Part shown: positions 7,571-13,626 of the stretch, piece after piece
Layout: every line of letters starts with the position of its first letter
How positions within the stretch are numbered: position 1 is the stretch's first letter
Source of the DNA: Oscillospiraceae bacterium
GTDB lineage: Bacteria; Bacillota; Clostridia; Oscillospirales; CAG-272
DNA: 13,626 nt
NCBI GenBank assembly: GCA_009779295.1
Contig: WREN01000025.1
Location: 1 to 13,626, forward strand
Direction of reading: 5' to 3'
Program-made: the position numbers and the translations under genes
Notes under the pieces: generated by a model
Told to the model about the DNA's origin: nothing
The model's database searches: none
What the model saw: the letters and a program-made list of their open reading frames with translations, nothing else

Positions 7571-9525
7571 TGATGAGAATAAAAAAACGTTCAGAGGGAT
7601 TTTTCGGTCTGCATTTTGACTTTCACGCGGGCGCGGATTGTACGGAAGTAGGCAAAACGGTAACGGAAGAAATGATACGCGAAATAATCGAAACGTTAAA
7701 TCCGGATTTTATTCAGTGTGACTGCAAAGGACACGCGGGCTATTCAAGTTATCCGACGAAAGTCGGGAATCCTGTGCCGGGATTTATCGGTGATCCGCTT
7801 AAAACATGGCGGAAAGTGACAAAAGAATACGGGATTCCACTCGTTATGCACTATTCGGGAGTTTGGGACACGAAAGCATTGGAAATTCACCCTGAATGGG
7901 CGGTGATAAACGAAGACGGATCGCCGAATAAAAACATGACTTCAACGTTTAAAGGCTACGCTGACGGATTGCTTATACCTCAGCTTACCGAACTCGCGAA
8001 CGACTACGGAATAGATGCTGTATGGGTAGACGGCGAGTGCTGGGCGACCGCACCGGATTTCGACGGGGAAATCATAGCTATGTTTGAGAAAGAATCTGGA
8101 ATGAAATTAAATAGGGACGATAAACGTTCAAAAGAATACAGAAGTTTTTTGGATTTTTGCAGGAAACAATTCTTTAAATATCTTGCGCATTATACAGACG
8201 GAATCCACACCGAAACAAAAAACTTTGAAATCGCTTCGAACTGGGCGTTCAGTGGTCAAATTCCCGCTCCTGTTTGTGTGAACGTTGATTATCTATCCGG
8301 GGATTTTAACCCTATTGACAGCTATAACAGCGCAAGATTCGAATCGCGGGTTTTATGCGAGCAAAATAAGCCGTGGGACTTGATGGCTTGGGGATTTTTC
8401 TATGACTTTGCCGGCGGAAGCTACGTTGTAAAAAGCGCGGTAACGCTTTGCCGTGAAGCAGTTAGCGTATTGCCACTCGGCGGCGGATTCCAAGTATACA
8501 ACACGCAGAACCGGGACGGTTCGGTAAAACTTTGGGAAGTACGTGAGTTAAAAGATGTCGCGAAATTCGTTCGCGACAGGGAACCATTTTTGAAACACTG
8601 TAAACCTTTCTCGAATATCGGCGTACTTTATTCGTATTACGATATGGCAAACAAATCTGACAGTTTATTTTTCTCGGGCGGTAACGAAGATACAAGAAGC
8701 GCGGTCAAACTTATACTCGATTCCGCTCACACGTGCGGCATACTGATGGATTATATGCTGACCTCCGAATATTTGAAAGATAAAAATATAATCATACTGC
8801 CTGAAATAAAATATATTAACGATGAAATAAAGAGCGCACTGTTATCATTCACGGAAAACGGCGGTAATCTGATCATATCAGGCTGGGAGTGCTGTAAACT
8901 GTTCGAAGACGTTTTAGATGGTGTGAAAATTTCAAGCGAAAGTAAAAACCAAATAATATATATTTATGATGCCCCGCGTTATATAAGTCAGCGCGCAAAA
9001 TTTGCGGAAGCAAAAGTTTCGCACGGCGGAAACACCGAGGTAGCGGCAGAATGCAGCAGCAATTTATTGAACGCTGTAATCAATCCCGTTATCTCCAAAA
9101 CAAAATACGGCAAAGGTAATATAATTGCCGTTTATTATAATATCTTTGAATTGTATTCACAGGCTCCGGATTTTTATGTCAGAAACATGATTTCGAAAAT
9201 CATAGACAGCTTAGATACGGAGAAGTTTATAGAATATAAAGGGCAAAAATTCGTCGATATAGTCACATGCACAAAAGACGGGAAGCTCATGATAAATTTG
9301 ACGAATACAAGCGGAATTTACAGTGAAAACAGGCTGAGAGCGTATGACGAGATACAGTCGATGATAAACATGGAGATAAGCGTAAAAACAGAAAGCGAAC
9401 CCAAATCCGTCATGCTGCAACCCGAAAATATAGTACCAGCTTATAGATATGATTCGGCGGCTAAAAAATTAACTGTGAAGATTGATCGTTTGGATATACA
9501 TACGATCGTTGTTATAGAATTTTAA
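7570..9525 (+). CDS. GHL6-family putative glycoside hydrolase (TIM barrel plus GH42-type trimerisation-like domain)
   Basis: The 651-residue protein has no signal peptide. The N-terminal barrel (about 10-300) matches the hypothetical glycosyl hydrolase 6 (GHL6) pattern: 'LHFDFH' near 14, 'GYSSYPTKVG' near 57-66 and 'HPEWAVINEDG' near 107-117. 'AVWVDGECW' puts D154 where GH29 fucosidases keep their nucleophile in a 'WFDG' motif, so D154 is a candidate catalytic residue. A Rossmann-like domain follows (about 348-450, 'NIGVLYS', 'NIIILPEI', 'GGNLIISG'), resembling the GH42 beta-galactosidase trimerisation domain, and then a small C-terminal beta domain. GGAGG (7558-7562) serves the ATG at 7570; the ATG at 7573 is also possible. 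The substrate is unknown; alpha-fucosidase or beta-galactosidase-like activity are guesses. The upstream binding-protein gene implies an imported glycan. Confidence 0.72.
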   Translation: MMRIKKRSEGFFGLHFDFHAGADCTEVGKTVTEEMIREIIETLNPDFIQCDCKGHAGYSSYPTKVGNPVPGFIGDPLKTWRKVTKEYGIPLVMHYSGVWDTKALEIHPEWAVINEDGSPNKNMTSTFKGYADGLLIPQLTELANDYGIDAVWVDGECWATAPDFDGEIIAMFEKESGMKLNRDDKRSKEYRSFLDFCRKQFFKYLAHYTDGIHTETKNFEIASNWAFSGQIPAPVCVNVDYLSGDFNPIDSYNSARFESRVLCEQNKPWDLMAWGFFYDFAGGSYVVKSAVTLCREAVSVLPLGGGFQVYNTQNRDGSVKLWEVRELKDVAKFVRDREPFLKHCKPFSNIGVLYSYYDMANKSDSLFFSGGNEDTRSAVKLILDSAHTCGILMDYMLTSEYLKDKNIIILPEIKYINDEIKSALLSFTENGGNLIISGWECCKLFEDVLDGVKISSESKNQIIYIYDAPRYISQRAKFAEAKVSHGGNTEVAAECSSNLLNAVINPVISKTKYGKGNIIAVYYNIFELYSQAPDFYVRNMISKIIDSLDTEKFIEYKGQKFVDIVTCTKDGKLMINLTNTSGIYSENRLRAYDEIQSMINMEISVKTESEPKSVMLQPENIVPAYRYDSAAKKLTVKIDRLDIHTIVVIEF

Positions 9526-9533
9526 CGCAAATA

Positions 9534-9740
9534 TACTATGGTGACATGCTCTCACCACTTAACGTCTAACGACGTTTGAAGTGGGAGCTTCTCGCTCAAG
9601 AACCCTAACGGATTCAGTATCTATGCGTTGCAAACAACGCTTAACGAGCTATCCCCGTAAGCCCTACGGTTCTTTAGCCGCTACGCTAACAAGCGTTAGC
9701 TTAGGTGAAACAGGACTTTGATCAGGAAATAAACTGAGAT
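9534..9740 (+). mobile_element. Orphan IS605-type end, possible omega-RNA relic
   Basis: No reading frame is seen, but successive hairpins are packed here. CTCACCACTT-AACGTC (from 9551) pairs back to GACGTT and AAGTGGGAG (to 9587); GCGTTG/CAACGC follows at about 9625-9640, then CCGTA/TACGG near 9655-9670, then GCTAAC/GTTAGC near 9685-9703. The first hairpin is, in reverse complement, close to the left-end hairpin of the IS605 element at 12146-12173, so both belong to one transposon group. In that group the tnpB 3' end and right end encode the guide (omega) RNA. No tnpB precedes it: the intact GHL6 gene ends at 9525. It is therefore a solo end or a PATE-like relic. The strand and outer limits are estimates. 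Confidence 0.5.
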
Positions 9741-9930
9741 GTATATCTTTTCACATTTTTGGTAGCAGAGGGTAAAATGGTTGCGCGGAATGTTGACGGC
9801 CTCAAAAATGTTAACATATAGCTAACAAAAATTTCAGATAAAAAAATATAATGGGATATCACGGACAATAGCGAGGAACCCGACTATAAGTATAGTAAAG
9901 GAAAGGAAAAGCAAGCGGCGTAAAAAGAGC
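9741..9930. other. Non-coding spacer, no recognised gene
   Basis: This AT-rich stretch between the IS605-type relic and the recombinase control region holds no credible reading frame. I see only a short palindrome, CTATA-AG-TATAG (9884-9895), and purine-rich runs. The outer end of whatever element carries the recombinase may lie here, but no terminal repeat could be recognised. Confidence 0.5.
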
Positions 9931-10029
9931 CACAAAAGGTAGACTTTTTGTGAAATATGGGTATCATGTCACAAAAGTATATTTTTTATATTTTGTGTTG
10001 TCACAAAAAAACTGTTGAAATTTTGTGAC
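9931..10029. promoter_or_regulatory. Three inverted repeats before the recombinase, candidate res site/operator
   Basis: Three dyads share the arms CACAAAA/TTTTGTG: A at 9931-9952, B at 9970-9997, and C at 10002-10027 (arms extended to GTCACAAAA/TTTTGTGAC at 10000-10029). Their centres (9941.5, 9983.5, 10014.5) are 42 and 31 bp apart, close to four and three helical turns. Three dimer-binding subsites before the recombinase gene is the layout of Tn3-family res sites, where the resolvase both recombines and represses itself. Dyad C overlaps the -35 box and spacer of the gene's promoter, which fits autoregulation. Which dyad would be the crossover site is not clear. Confidence 0.65.
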
Positions 10030-10043
10030 GAATTTGATATAAT
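10015..10043 (+). promoter_or_regulatory. Sigma-A promoter of the serine recombinase gene
   Basis: TTGAAA (10015-10020), a 17-bp spacer and TATAAT (10038-10043) with an extended TGA before the -10 box. The upstream half is covered by dyad C, so recombinase bound there would block polymerase. The predicted start is near 10050. Confidence 0.75.
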
Positions 10044-10073
10044 AGAGAAAAGCTACAAAGTAGGGAAGATTTC

Positions 10074-10643
10074 ATGTCAAAGATTGGCTACATTAGGGTG
10101 TCGGCTACCGATCAAAATACAGACCGACAGGAAATGATATTAAAAGAACTAAATCTTGATAAATATTTCATAGAAAAAGTCTCAGGAAAAAATACGGACA
10201 GAACACAGCTAAAAAAATTGATGGAATATGTACGCGAGGGCGATACGGTATATATTGAGAGCATATCGCGTTTAGCGCGCAGCGCCAAGGATCTTCTTAA
10301 TATCGTACAACAGCTTCAAGAGAAGTCGGTCGAGCTGATTTCATTGAAAGAGAACATTGACACAACAACCCCGCAGGGAAGATTCGTATTAACAATATTT
10401 GGCGCACTCTCTGAACTTGAAAGAGAAAACATACTCCAAAGACAGAAAGAAGGCATAACCGCCGCAAAGATGAAGGGGAAAAAATTTGGGAGACCGCAAA
10501 TTGCTAAACCCAAAGATTGGGATAACGTAATTGGACTTTGGAAAGCGAAGCAAATAACGGCTGCGGAAGCGATGCGGCGATTGAATTTGAACCGCGGGAC
10601 TTTTTACCGCAGAGTAAACGGGTACAAGGAAAAAACATATTGA
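10074..10643 (+). CDS. Serine recombinase, resolvase/invertase family
   Basis: This 189-residue protein has the small resolvase/invertase layout. The catalytic domain (about 1-125) starts 'GYIRVSATDQN' with S10 as the nucleophile and R8 beside it, followed by 'SISRLARS' with R66 and R69, the arginines expected in the active site. The long E helix is 'LSELERENILQRQKEGI'. The C-terminal helix-turn-helix (about 148-185, 'ITAAEAMRRLNLNRGTFYRRV') binds the recombination site. AGGGA lies 7 nt before the ATG. The order, catalytic domain first, argues against an IS607 transposase, which has its DNA-binding domain at the N-terminus. The three dyads just upstream suggest a resolvase acting on its own site. 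No transposase partner of Tn3 type is present, so it may be a leftover of a larger plasmid, phage or transposon. Confidence 0.92.
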   Translation: MSKIGYIRVSATDQNTDRQEMILKELNLDKYFIEKVSGKNTDRTQLKKLMEYVREGDTVYIESISRLARSAKDLLNIVQQLQEKSVELISLKENIDTTTPQGRFVLTIFGALSELERENILQRQKEGITAAKMKGKKFGRPQIAKPKDWDNVIGLWKAKQITAAEAMRRLNLNRGTFYRRVNGYKEKTY

Positions 10644-10657
10644 GGTTATTATCGAGA

Positions 10658-10705
10658 GTCGCCGTAAGACCCCTAACTTTAGTTATGGGGATAAAAGGCG
10701 GTGAC
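10658..10705 (+). repeat. IS-end-like hairpin at the junction with the TnpB fragment
   Basis: GTCGCC (10658-10663) pairs with GGTGAC (10700-10705, one G-T pair) and encloses CCCC-TAAC (10670-10677) pairing with GTTA-T-GGGG (10682-10690, one bulged T). Subterminal imperfect hairpins of this shape mark the ends of IS200/IS605 elements. It is followed at once by codons from the interior of a tnpB gene. It could also serve as a weak terminator for the recombinase gene, but there is no T-run. Confidence 0.45.
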
Positions 10706-11018
10706 CTCCACCTTAAATCTATACAATGTAGGTTTGTATAATATTCGTCAACACTTTTTTTCGGAAAAGAAATTTTTGAACTATGAAAACAATTACCATG
10801 TGTGTAAAGATAATGAAAACTACAAACTGTTGCAGGCGGGTATTTCACAGAAAATATTACGCGTTGTAGACCGCTCGTTTAAGTCGTTTTTCAATCTGAT
10901 TAAAAAAGCTAAAAACAACGAATATCGATTCAAAGATATACACATACCGAAATACCTTGACAAGAACGGACTGTTTCCGCTGATACTTTCCACAAACGCA
11001 ATAATGCTGTCTTCTTAA
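10701..11018 (+). pseudogene. TnpB (IS605 OrfB) N-terminal fragment, truncated at both ends
   Basis: About 100 residues match the N-terminal part of IS605-type TnpB/OrfB proteins: 'NLYNVGLYNIRQHFF', 'KFLNYENNYHVCKDNENYKLL', 'KILRVVDRSFKSFFNLIKK' and 'IPKYLDKNG'. The first 25-30 residues of such proteins are missing, and the frame runs straight into the hairpin sequence upstream. Everything after 'LILSTNAI' is missing too, including the RuvC residues and zinc finger, so it cannot be a working nuclease. A GTG at 10701 opens the frame but there is no evidence it is used. The fragment belongs to a different TnpB lineage from the gene at 12668, so it is not a broken copy of that one. Its end lies a few bases before the fic promoter. 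Confidence 0.75.
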
Positions 11019-11023
11019 CTCTA

Positions 11024-11061
11024 TTGATTTACTGCACATTTTTTGATATAATGTGTGCAGT
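11024..11061 (+). promoter_or_regulatory. fic promoter with inverted-repeat operator over the -10 box
   Basis: TTGATT (11024-11029), a 17-bp spacer and TATAAT (11047-11052) with an extended TGA. The arms ACTGCACA (11031-11038) and TGTGCAGT (11054-11061) form a perfect 8-bp inverted repeat centred at 11046, so the -10 box sits inside the dyad. A dimeric repressor bound here would shut the promoter. The winged-helix-like end of the Fic protein is a candidate to bind it; that is inference. Confidence 0.7.
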
Positions 11062-11087
11062 AAAAAATATTTATAAGGAGTAATACT

Positions 11088-12134
11088 TTGAAAAAATTTG
11101 ATTATTCATTTTTAGAAAATGGAATGCTACCCGCGCGGATAATAAATCATTCCGTATCGATCGGCGTTTTGCGCGAAAAAGAGCAGGAACTCAAAGAAAA
11201 ATATCAAACGATTTTCACTAAATTGGAAAGTATCGCGAAATTACAGTCTGTAAAAGGATCAAACGCCATTGAAGGAATCATCACCACGGACAGCCGAATT
11301 GAAGCTATTGTATATCAAAACAGCGCGCCTTTGAACCACGCAGAAACGGAGATCGCCGGATATAGGGACGCGTTAAATTTGGTGCATGAAAATTTCAGAA
11401 CGATTCAAATTACCGAAAATGAAATATTGAATCTACACAAAATTATGTTAAGCGACAACGAAATCATCGGCGGTAAATATAAACGGGAAGATAACGCTAT
11501 TATAGCGATCGACGCTTTCGGGAACAGAACAATAAGATTCGTGCCGGTTCCGGCGATTGAAACGCCGTTTGCTATGGAACAGTTGATTTTGGCATATATG
11601 GACGCTCGTCAAAATTCAAATATCAATCAATTATTCCTAATTCCGTGCTTTATATTGGATTTTCTCTGTGTTCACCCTTTCGATGACGGTAACGGCCGCA
11701 TATCAAGGTTGTTATCGCTTCTGTTGTTGTACAAGAATGGATTTGACGCGGGAAAATATATATCCTTTGAAGAGCAAATCAACAAGTACAAAAGTTCATA
11801 TTACAACGCCTTGAAATTATCATCGCAGGCATGGCACGAAAACGCGAACGATTATTTTGCTTTTATGGAATATTTCATCTCGACGCTTTTTGCGTGTTAT
11901 AAAGAACTTGATAAAAGGTTCGCTGTGATAAGCGATAGAAAAATATCAAAGAAAAATCGTATAGAAACGATTATCTTTAACAGTATAACACCAATATCAA
12001 AAAAAGAATTAATTTATATTTTGCCCGATACTAGTATCAGCACGATTGAAAAAGTATTATTAGATTTGCAAGATCAAGGTATAATCGAAAAAATCGGCAC
12101 ATATAGAAACGCAAAATATATAAAAAAATTTTAA
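11088..12134 (+). CDS. fic: Fic family protein, class II, self-inhibited, with C-terminal winged-helix-like region
   Basis: The TTG at 11088 is chosen because AAGGAG (11075-11080) lies 7 nt before it; the first in-frame ATG (11124) has no such site. The 348-residue protein carries the complete Fic motif 'HPFDDGNGRISR' (196-207), so AMP transfer (or another nucleotide transfer) from ATP to a target protein hydroxyl is likely. The flap region 'GGKYKRED' lies at 128-135. 'SNAIEG' at 58-63 fits the inhibitory helix motif (S/T)xxxE(G/N) before the core, with E62 as the blocking glutamate, which makes it class II. Residues about 286-345 ('ISKKELIYILPDTSISTIEKVLLDLQDQGIIEK') look like a winged helix. 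The target is unknown. It stands alone between a TnpB fragment and an IS605 element, with no antitoxin gene beside it. Confidence 0.9.
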   Translation: MKKFDYSFLENGMLPARIINHSVSIGVLREKEQELKEKYQTIFTKLESIAKLQSVKGSNAIEGIITTDSRIEAIVYQNSAPLNHAETEIAGYRDALNLVHENFRTIQITENEILNLHKIMLSDNEIIGGKYKREDNAIIAIDAFGNRTIRFVPVPAIETPFAMEQLILAYMDARQNSNINQLFLIPCFILDFLCVHPFDDGNGRISRLLSLLLLYKNGFDAGKYISFEEQINKYKSSYYNALKLSSQAWHENANDYFAFMEYFISTLFACYKELDKRFAVISDRKISKKNRIETIIFNSITPISKKELIYILPDTSISTIEKVLLDLQDQGIIEKIGTYRNAKYIKKF

Positions 12135-12145
12135 CATAATTAGCA

Positions 12146-12173
12146 AGAAGTCTCCCACTTCTAAAGTGGTGAG
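12146..12173 (+). repeat. Left-end hairpin of the IS605-group element
   Basis: CTC-CCACTT (12152-12160) pairs with AAGTGG-T-GAG (12164-12173) around the loop CTA, with one bulged T. An alternative pairing, AGAAGT (12146-12151) with ACTTCT (12157-12162), is mutually exclusive. Y1 transposases recognise such imperfect subterminal hairpins on single-stranded DNA. The reverse complement closely resembles the first hairpin at 9551-9587. Confidence 0.7.
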
Positions 12174-12204
12174 ATGAATTGCGTCCCTTTCGTATAATTT
12201 GTTG

Positions 12205-12233
12205 TTGACAATTGGTTCTTTTTGTGATAAACT
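12205..12233 (+). promoter_or_regulatory. Probable tnpA promoter
   Basis: TTGACA (12205-12210), a 17-bp spacer and TAAACT (12228-12233; four of six consensus bases) with an extended TGA before it. The transcript would start near 12240 and carry tnpA and tnpB. Confidence 0.6.
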
Positions 12234-12269
12234 ATATTCAGTCGAATAATAAATAATGGAGTGAATATA

Positions 12270-12671
12270 GTGGAATTAGATAGTAATGCCCATTCAGTCT
12301 TTTTGCTGTTCTACCATCTTATACTTGTAGTGAAATACCGCCGGAAAGTGTTTGACGATGATATATCGAACAGGGCAAAGGAAATATTCGAGTATATCTC
12401 GCCAAACTATAACATAACGCTTGTAGAATGGAATCACAATCAGGACCATGTTCATGTGCTTTTCAAAGCGCACCCTAAAAGTGAAATCAGTAAGTTTCTA
12501 AACGCATACAAGAGCGCAAGCAGTCGGCTGTTGAAAAAGGAATTTCCGGCTATACGTGAAAAGTTGTGGAAAGAGTATTTTTGGAGCCAGAGTTTTTGCT
12601 TGCTTACCGCTAGAGGCGCACCGTTGGATGTGATCAAACGTTATGTCGAAAGTCAGGGTGAACGTTTGTGA
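12270..12671 (+). CDS. tnpA: IS200/IS605 Y1 transposase TnpA
   Basis: This 133-residue HUH-type (Y1) transposase has the metal-binding 'HVHVLF' with H60 and H62, and the catalytic tyrosine Y125 in 'RYVESQG' with Q129 on the same helix. It cuts and rejoins single-stranded element ends at their hairpins as a dimer. The GTG at 12270 is chosen because GGAG (12258-12261) precedes it by 8 nt and the product then begins 'MELDSN', the usual start of the family; the GTG at 12261 has no site and overlaps that sequence. Length is normal. Its TGA overlaps the tnpB GTG by four bases, so the two are translationally coupled. Confidence 0.92.
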   Translation: MELDSNAHSVFLLFYHLILVVKYRRKVFDDDISNRAKEIFEYISPNYNITLVEWNHNQDHVHVLFKAHPKSEISKFLNAYKSASSRLLKKEFPAIREKLWKEYFWSQSFCLLTARGAPLDVIKRYVESQGERL

Positions 12672-13626
12672 ACAAAGCGTACAAATTCAGGATATACCCA
12701 AACACCGAACAGATAGTATTGCTTGCTAAAACATTCGGCTGCGTAAGATTCATCTACAACAAAATGCTTGGTGAAAAAATAGAACATTACGAAACAACCA
12801 AAGAGAAACTGAATACTACACCAGCACAGTACAAGAATGAATTTGAATTTTTGAAGGAAGTAGACAGCCTTGCGCTCTCAAACGCGCAACTCCATCTTGA
12901 TACGGCATACAAAAACTTTTTCAGAGATAAGAGCGTTGGGTTTCCGAAGTTCAAAAGCAAGCACAAAGGACATAACAGTTACACAACAAATTTTGTGAAC
13001 GGCAATATATCACTGTCGGATGGCTGCCTGAAACTGCCGAAACTCGGCAAGGTCAAAATCAAACAGCACAGGTTGATACCAGATGATTATGTTCTCAAAT
13101 CCGTAACGGTGAGTAAAACGCCAAGCGGCAAATACTACGCTTCCATACTGTACGAATATGAGAATAACATTGCCACCGTTGAAATTTACGACGCTATCGG
13201 TCTTGACTTTTCTATGTCGGAACTGTATGTATCGTCGGACGGAGTATCGGCTGACTATCCGCGATATTACCGTCAGTCGCTTGACAAACTCGCAAGAGAA
13301 CAACGCAAACTATCTCATATGACTAAAGGCAGTAACAACCGGAACAAGCAGCGTTTGAAAGTAGCGCGTTTGCACGAGCGCATAGCCAATCAACGCAAGG
13401 ATTTCCTGCACAAGCAGTCAAGGCAGATAACCAATGCCTATGACGCGGTTTGCGTAGAGGATTTGAACATGAAGGGTATGTCGCAGGCTCTCAACTTCGG
13501 CAAAAGCGTTTCAGACAACGGCTGGGGTATGTTTGTTGGTATGTTATCGTACAAATTATTCGAGCAAGGCAAACAACTAATCAAAATCGACAAATGGTTT
13601 CCATCAAGTAAGACTTGTTCTAATTG
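12668..13626 (+). CDS. tnpB: TnpB RNA-guided nuclease (IS605 OrfB), 3' partial
   Basis: The frame starts at the GTG in the GTGA overlap with tnpA (AGGGTG 7 nt before it) and stays open to the window edge, giving 319 residues. The N-terminus 'MNKAYKFRIYPNTEQ' with 'GCVRFIYNKML' is the helix-turn-helix part of OrfB. The RuvC-like domain shows D180 in 'AIGLDFSMSELYVSSDG' and E264 in 'CVEDLNMKGM'. The zinc-finger region begins at the very edge ('SKTCSN'), and the third catalytic aspartate lies beyond it. TnpB is a guide-RNA-directed DNA nuclease that helps IS200/IS605 elements persist at their donor sites. Nothing visible is broken, so this copy may be functional. About 60-80 residues should be missing at the right. 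Confidence 0.9.
   Translation, partial: MNKAYKFRIYPNTEQIVLLAKTFGCVRFIYNKMLGEKIEHYETTKEKLNTTPAQYKNEFEFLKEVDSLALSNAQLHLDTAYKNFFRDKSVGFPKFKSKHKGHNSYTTNFVNGNISLSDGCLKLPKLGKVKIKQHRLIPDDYVLKSVTVSKTPSGKYYASILYEYENNIATVEIYDAIGLDFSMSELYVSSDGVSADYPRYYRQSLDKLAREQRKLSHMTKGSNNRNKQRLKVARLHERIANQRKDFLHKQSRQITNAYDAVCVEDLNMKGMSQALNFGKSVSDNGWGMFVGMLSYKLFEQGKQLIKIDKWFPSSKTCSN

Larger units (their letters stand above)
12140..13626 (+). mobile_element. IS200/IS605-group insertion sequence, left part
   Basis: A left-end hairpin, a promoter, tnpA (Y1 transposase) and tnpB in one orientation with overlapping reading frames form the IS605-group layout. The left limit is uncertain, somewhere between the fic stop (12134) and the hairpin (12146). 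The right end and guide RNA lie beyond the window. All visible catalytic residues are intact, so this copy may be active. Confidence 0.85.

Noticed and set aside
9541..9740. A CRISPR array or riboswitch
   Set aside because: The hairpins are all different from one another with no repeat-spacer pattern, and no downstream gene sits in position to be a riboswitch target; similarity to the IS605 left-end hairpin explains the region better.
9793..9822. Possible promoter (TTGACG near 9793 with a weak -10 about 17 bp on)
   Set aside because: The -10 match (ATATAG-like) is poor and no gene or structured RNA follows at a suitable distance.
10074..11018. An IS607-type element (serine transposase plus TnpB)
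   Set aside because: The recombinase has its catalytic domain first and DNA-binding domain last, unlike IS607 TnpA, and the TnpB piece is separated from it by an IS-end-like hairpin and is truncated.
12961..13000. A further CACAA-type dyad that could be a distant recombinase site
   Set aside because: It has a mismatch in one arm, a much shorter spacing than the upstream dyads, and lies inside tnpB codons, so it is probably chance.

Overview
The window looks like a piece of a Bacillota genome, most likely an uncultured gut- or sediment-type Clostridia. This is inferred from strong AGGAGG-type ribosome binding sites, near-consensus sigma-A promoters, lipoprotein sugar-binding proteins, a secreted InlB B-repeat (Flg_new) protein with an X2 module, and clostridial-style IS200/IS605 and Fic genes. 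No rRNA or tRNA is present to fix the taxon.

Left edge (1-1900): the 3' part of a gene for a repetitive surface or secreted protein. It carries six InlB B-repeat-type modules and then a CBM-X2-like module. It converges on the next gene, and a strong hairpin lies between the two stops.

Middle (1922-9525): a mirrored sugar-use locus. Two paralogous extracellular solute-binding lipoproteins are transcribed divergently from back-to-back promoters (5970-5998 and 6062-6090). Each is followed at once by a glycoside hydrolase without a signal peptide: on the minus strand a GH36-type alpha-galactosidase, on the plus strand a GHL6-type putative glycosidase. The likely scheme is glycan capture outside the cell and hydrolysis inside it. 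No permease and no regulator are in the window.

Right side (9530-13626): an accessory region made of mobile-element pieces. In order it holds: an orphan structured IS605-type end, possibly an omega-RNA (TnpB guide RNA) relic; a serine resolvase/invertase with three phased inverted repeats and a promoter in front of it; an IS-end-like hairpin joined to a TnpB fragment truncated at both ends; a complete class II Fic gene with a dyad over its promoter; and the left part of an apparently intact IS605-group element (left-end hairpin, promoter, tnpA, and tnpB running off the window edge).

The points most worth a second look are the mirrored binding-protein/hydrolase arrangement, the three-dyad site in front of the recombinase, the orphan IS605/omega-RNA-like sequence, and the Fic cassette lying between IS605 remnants with its own operator-like dyad.
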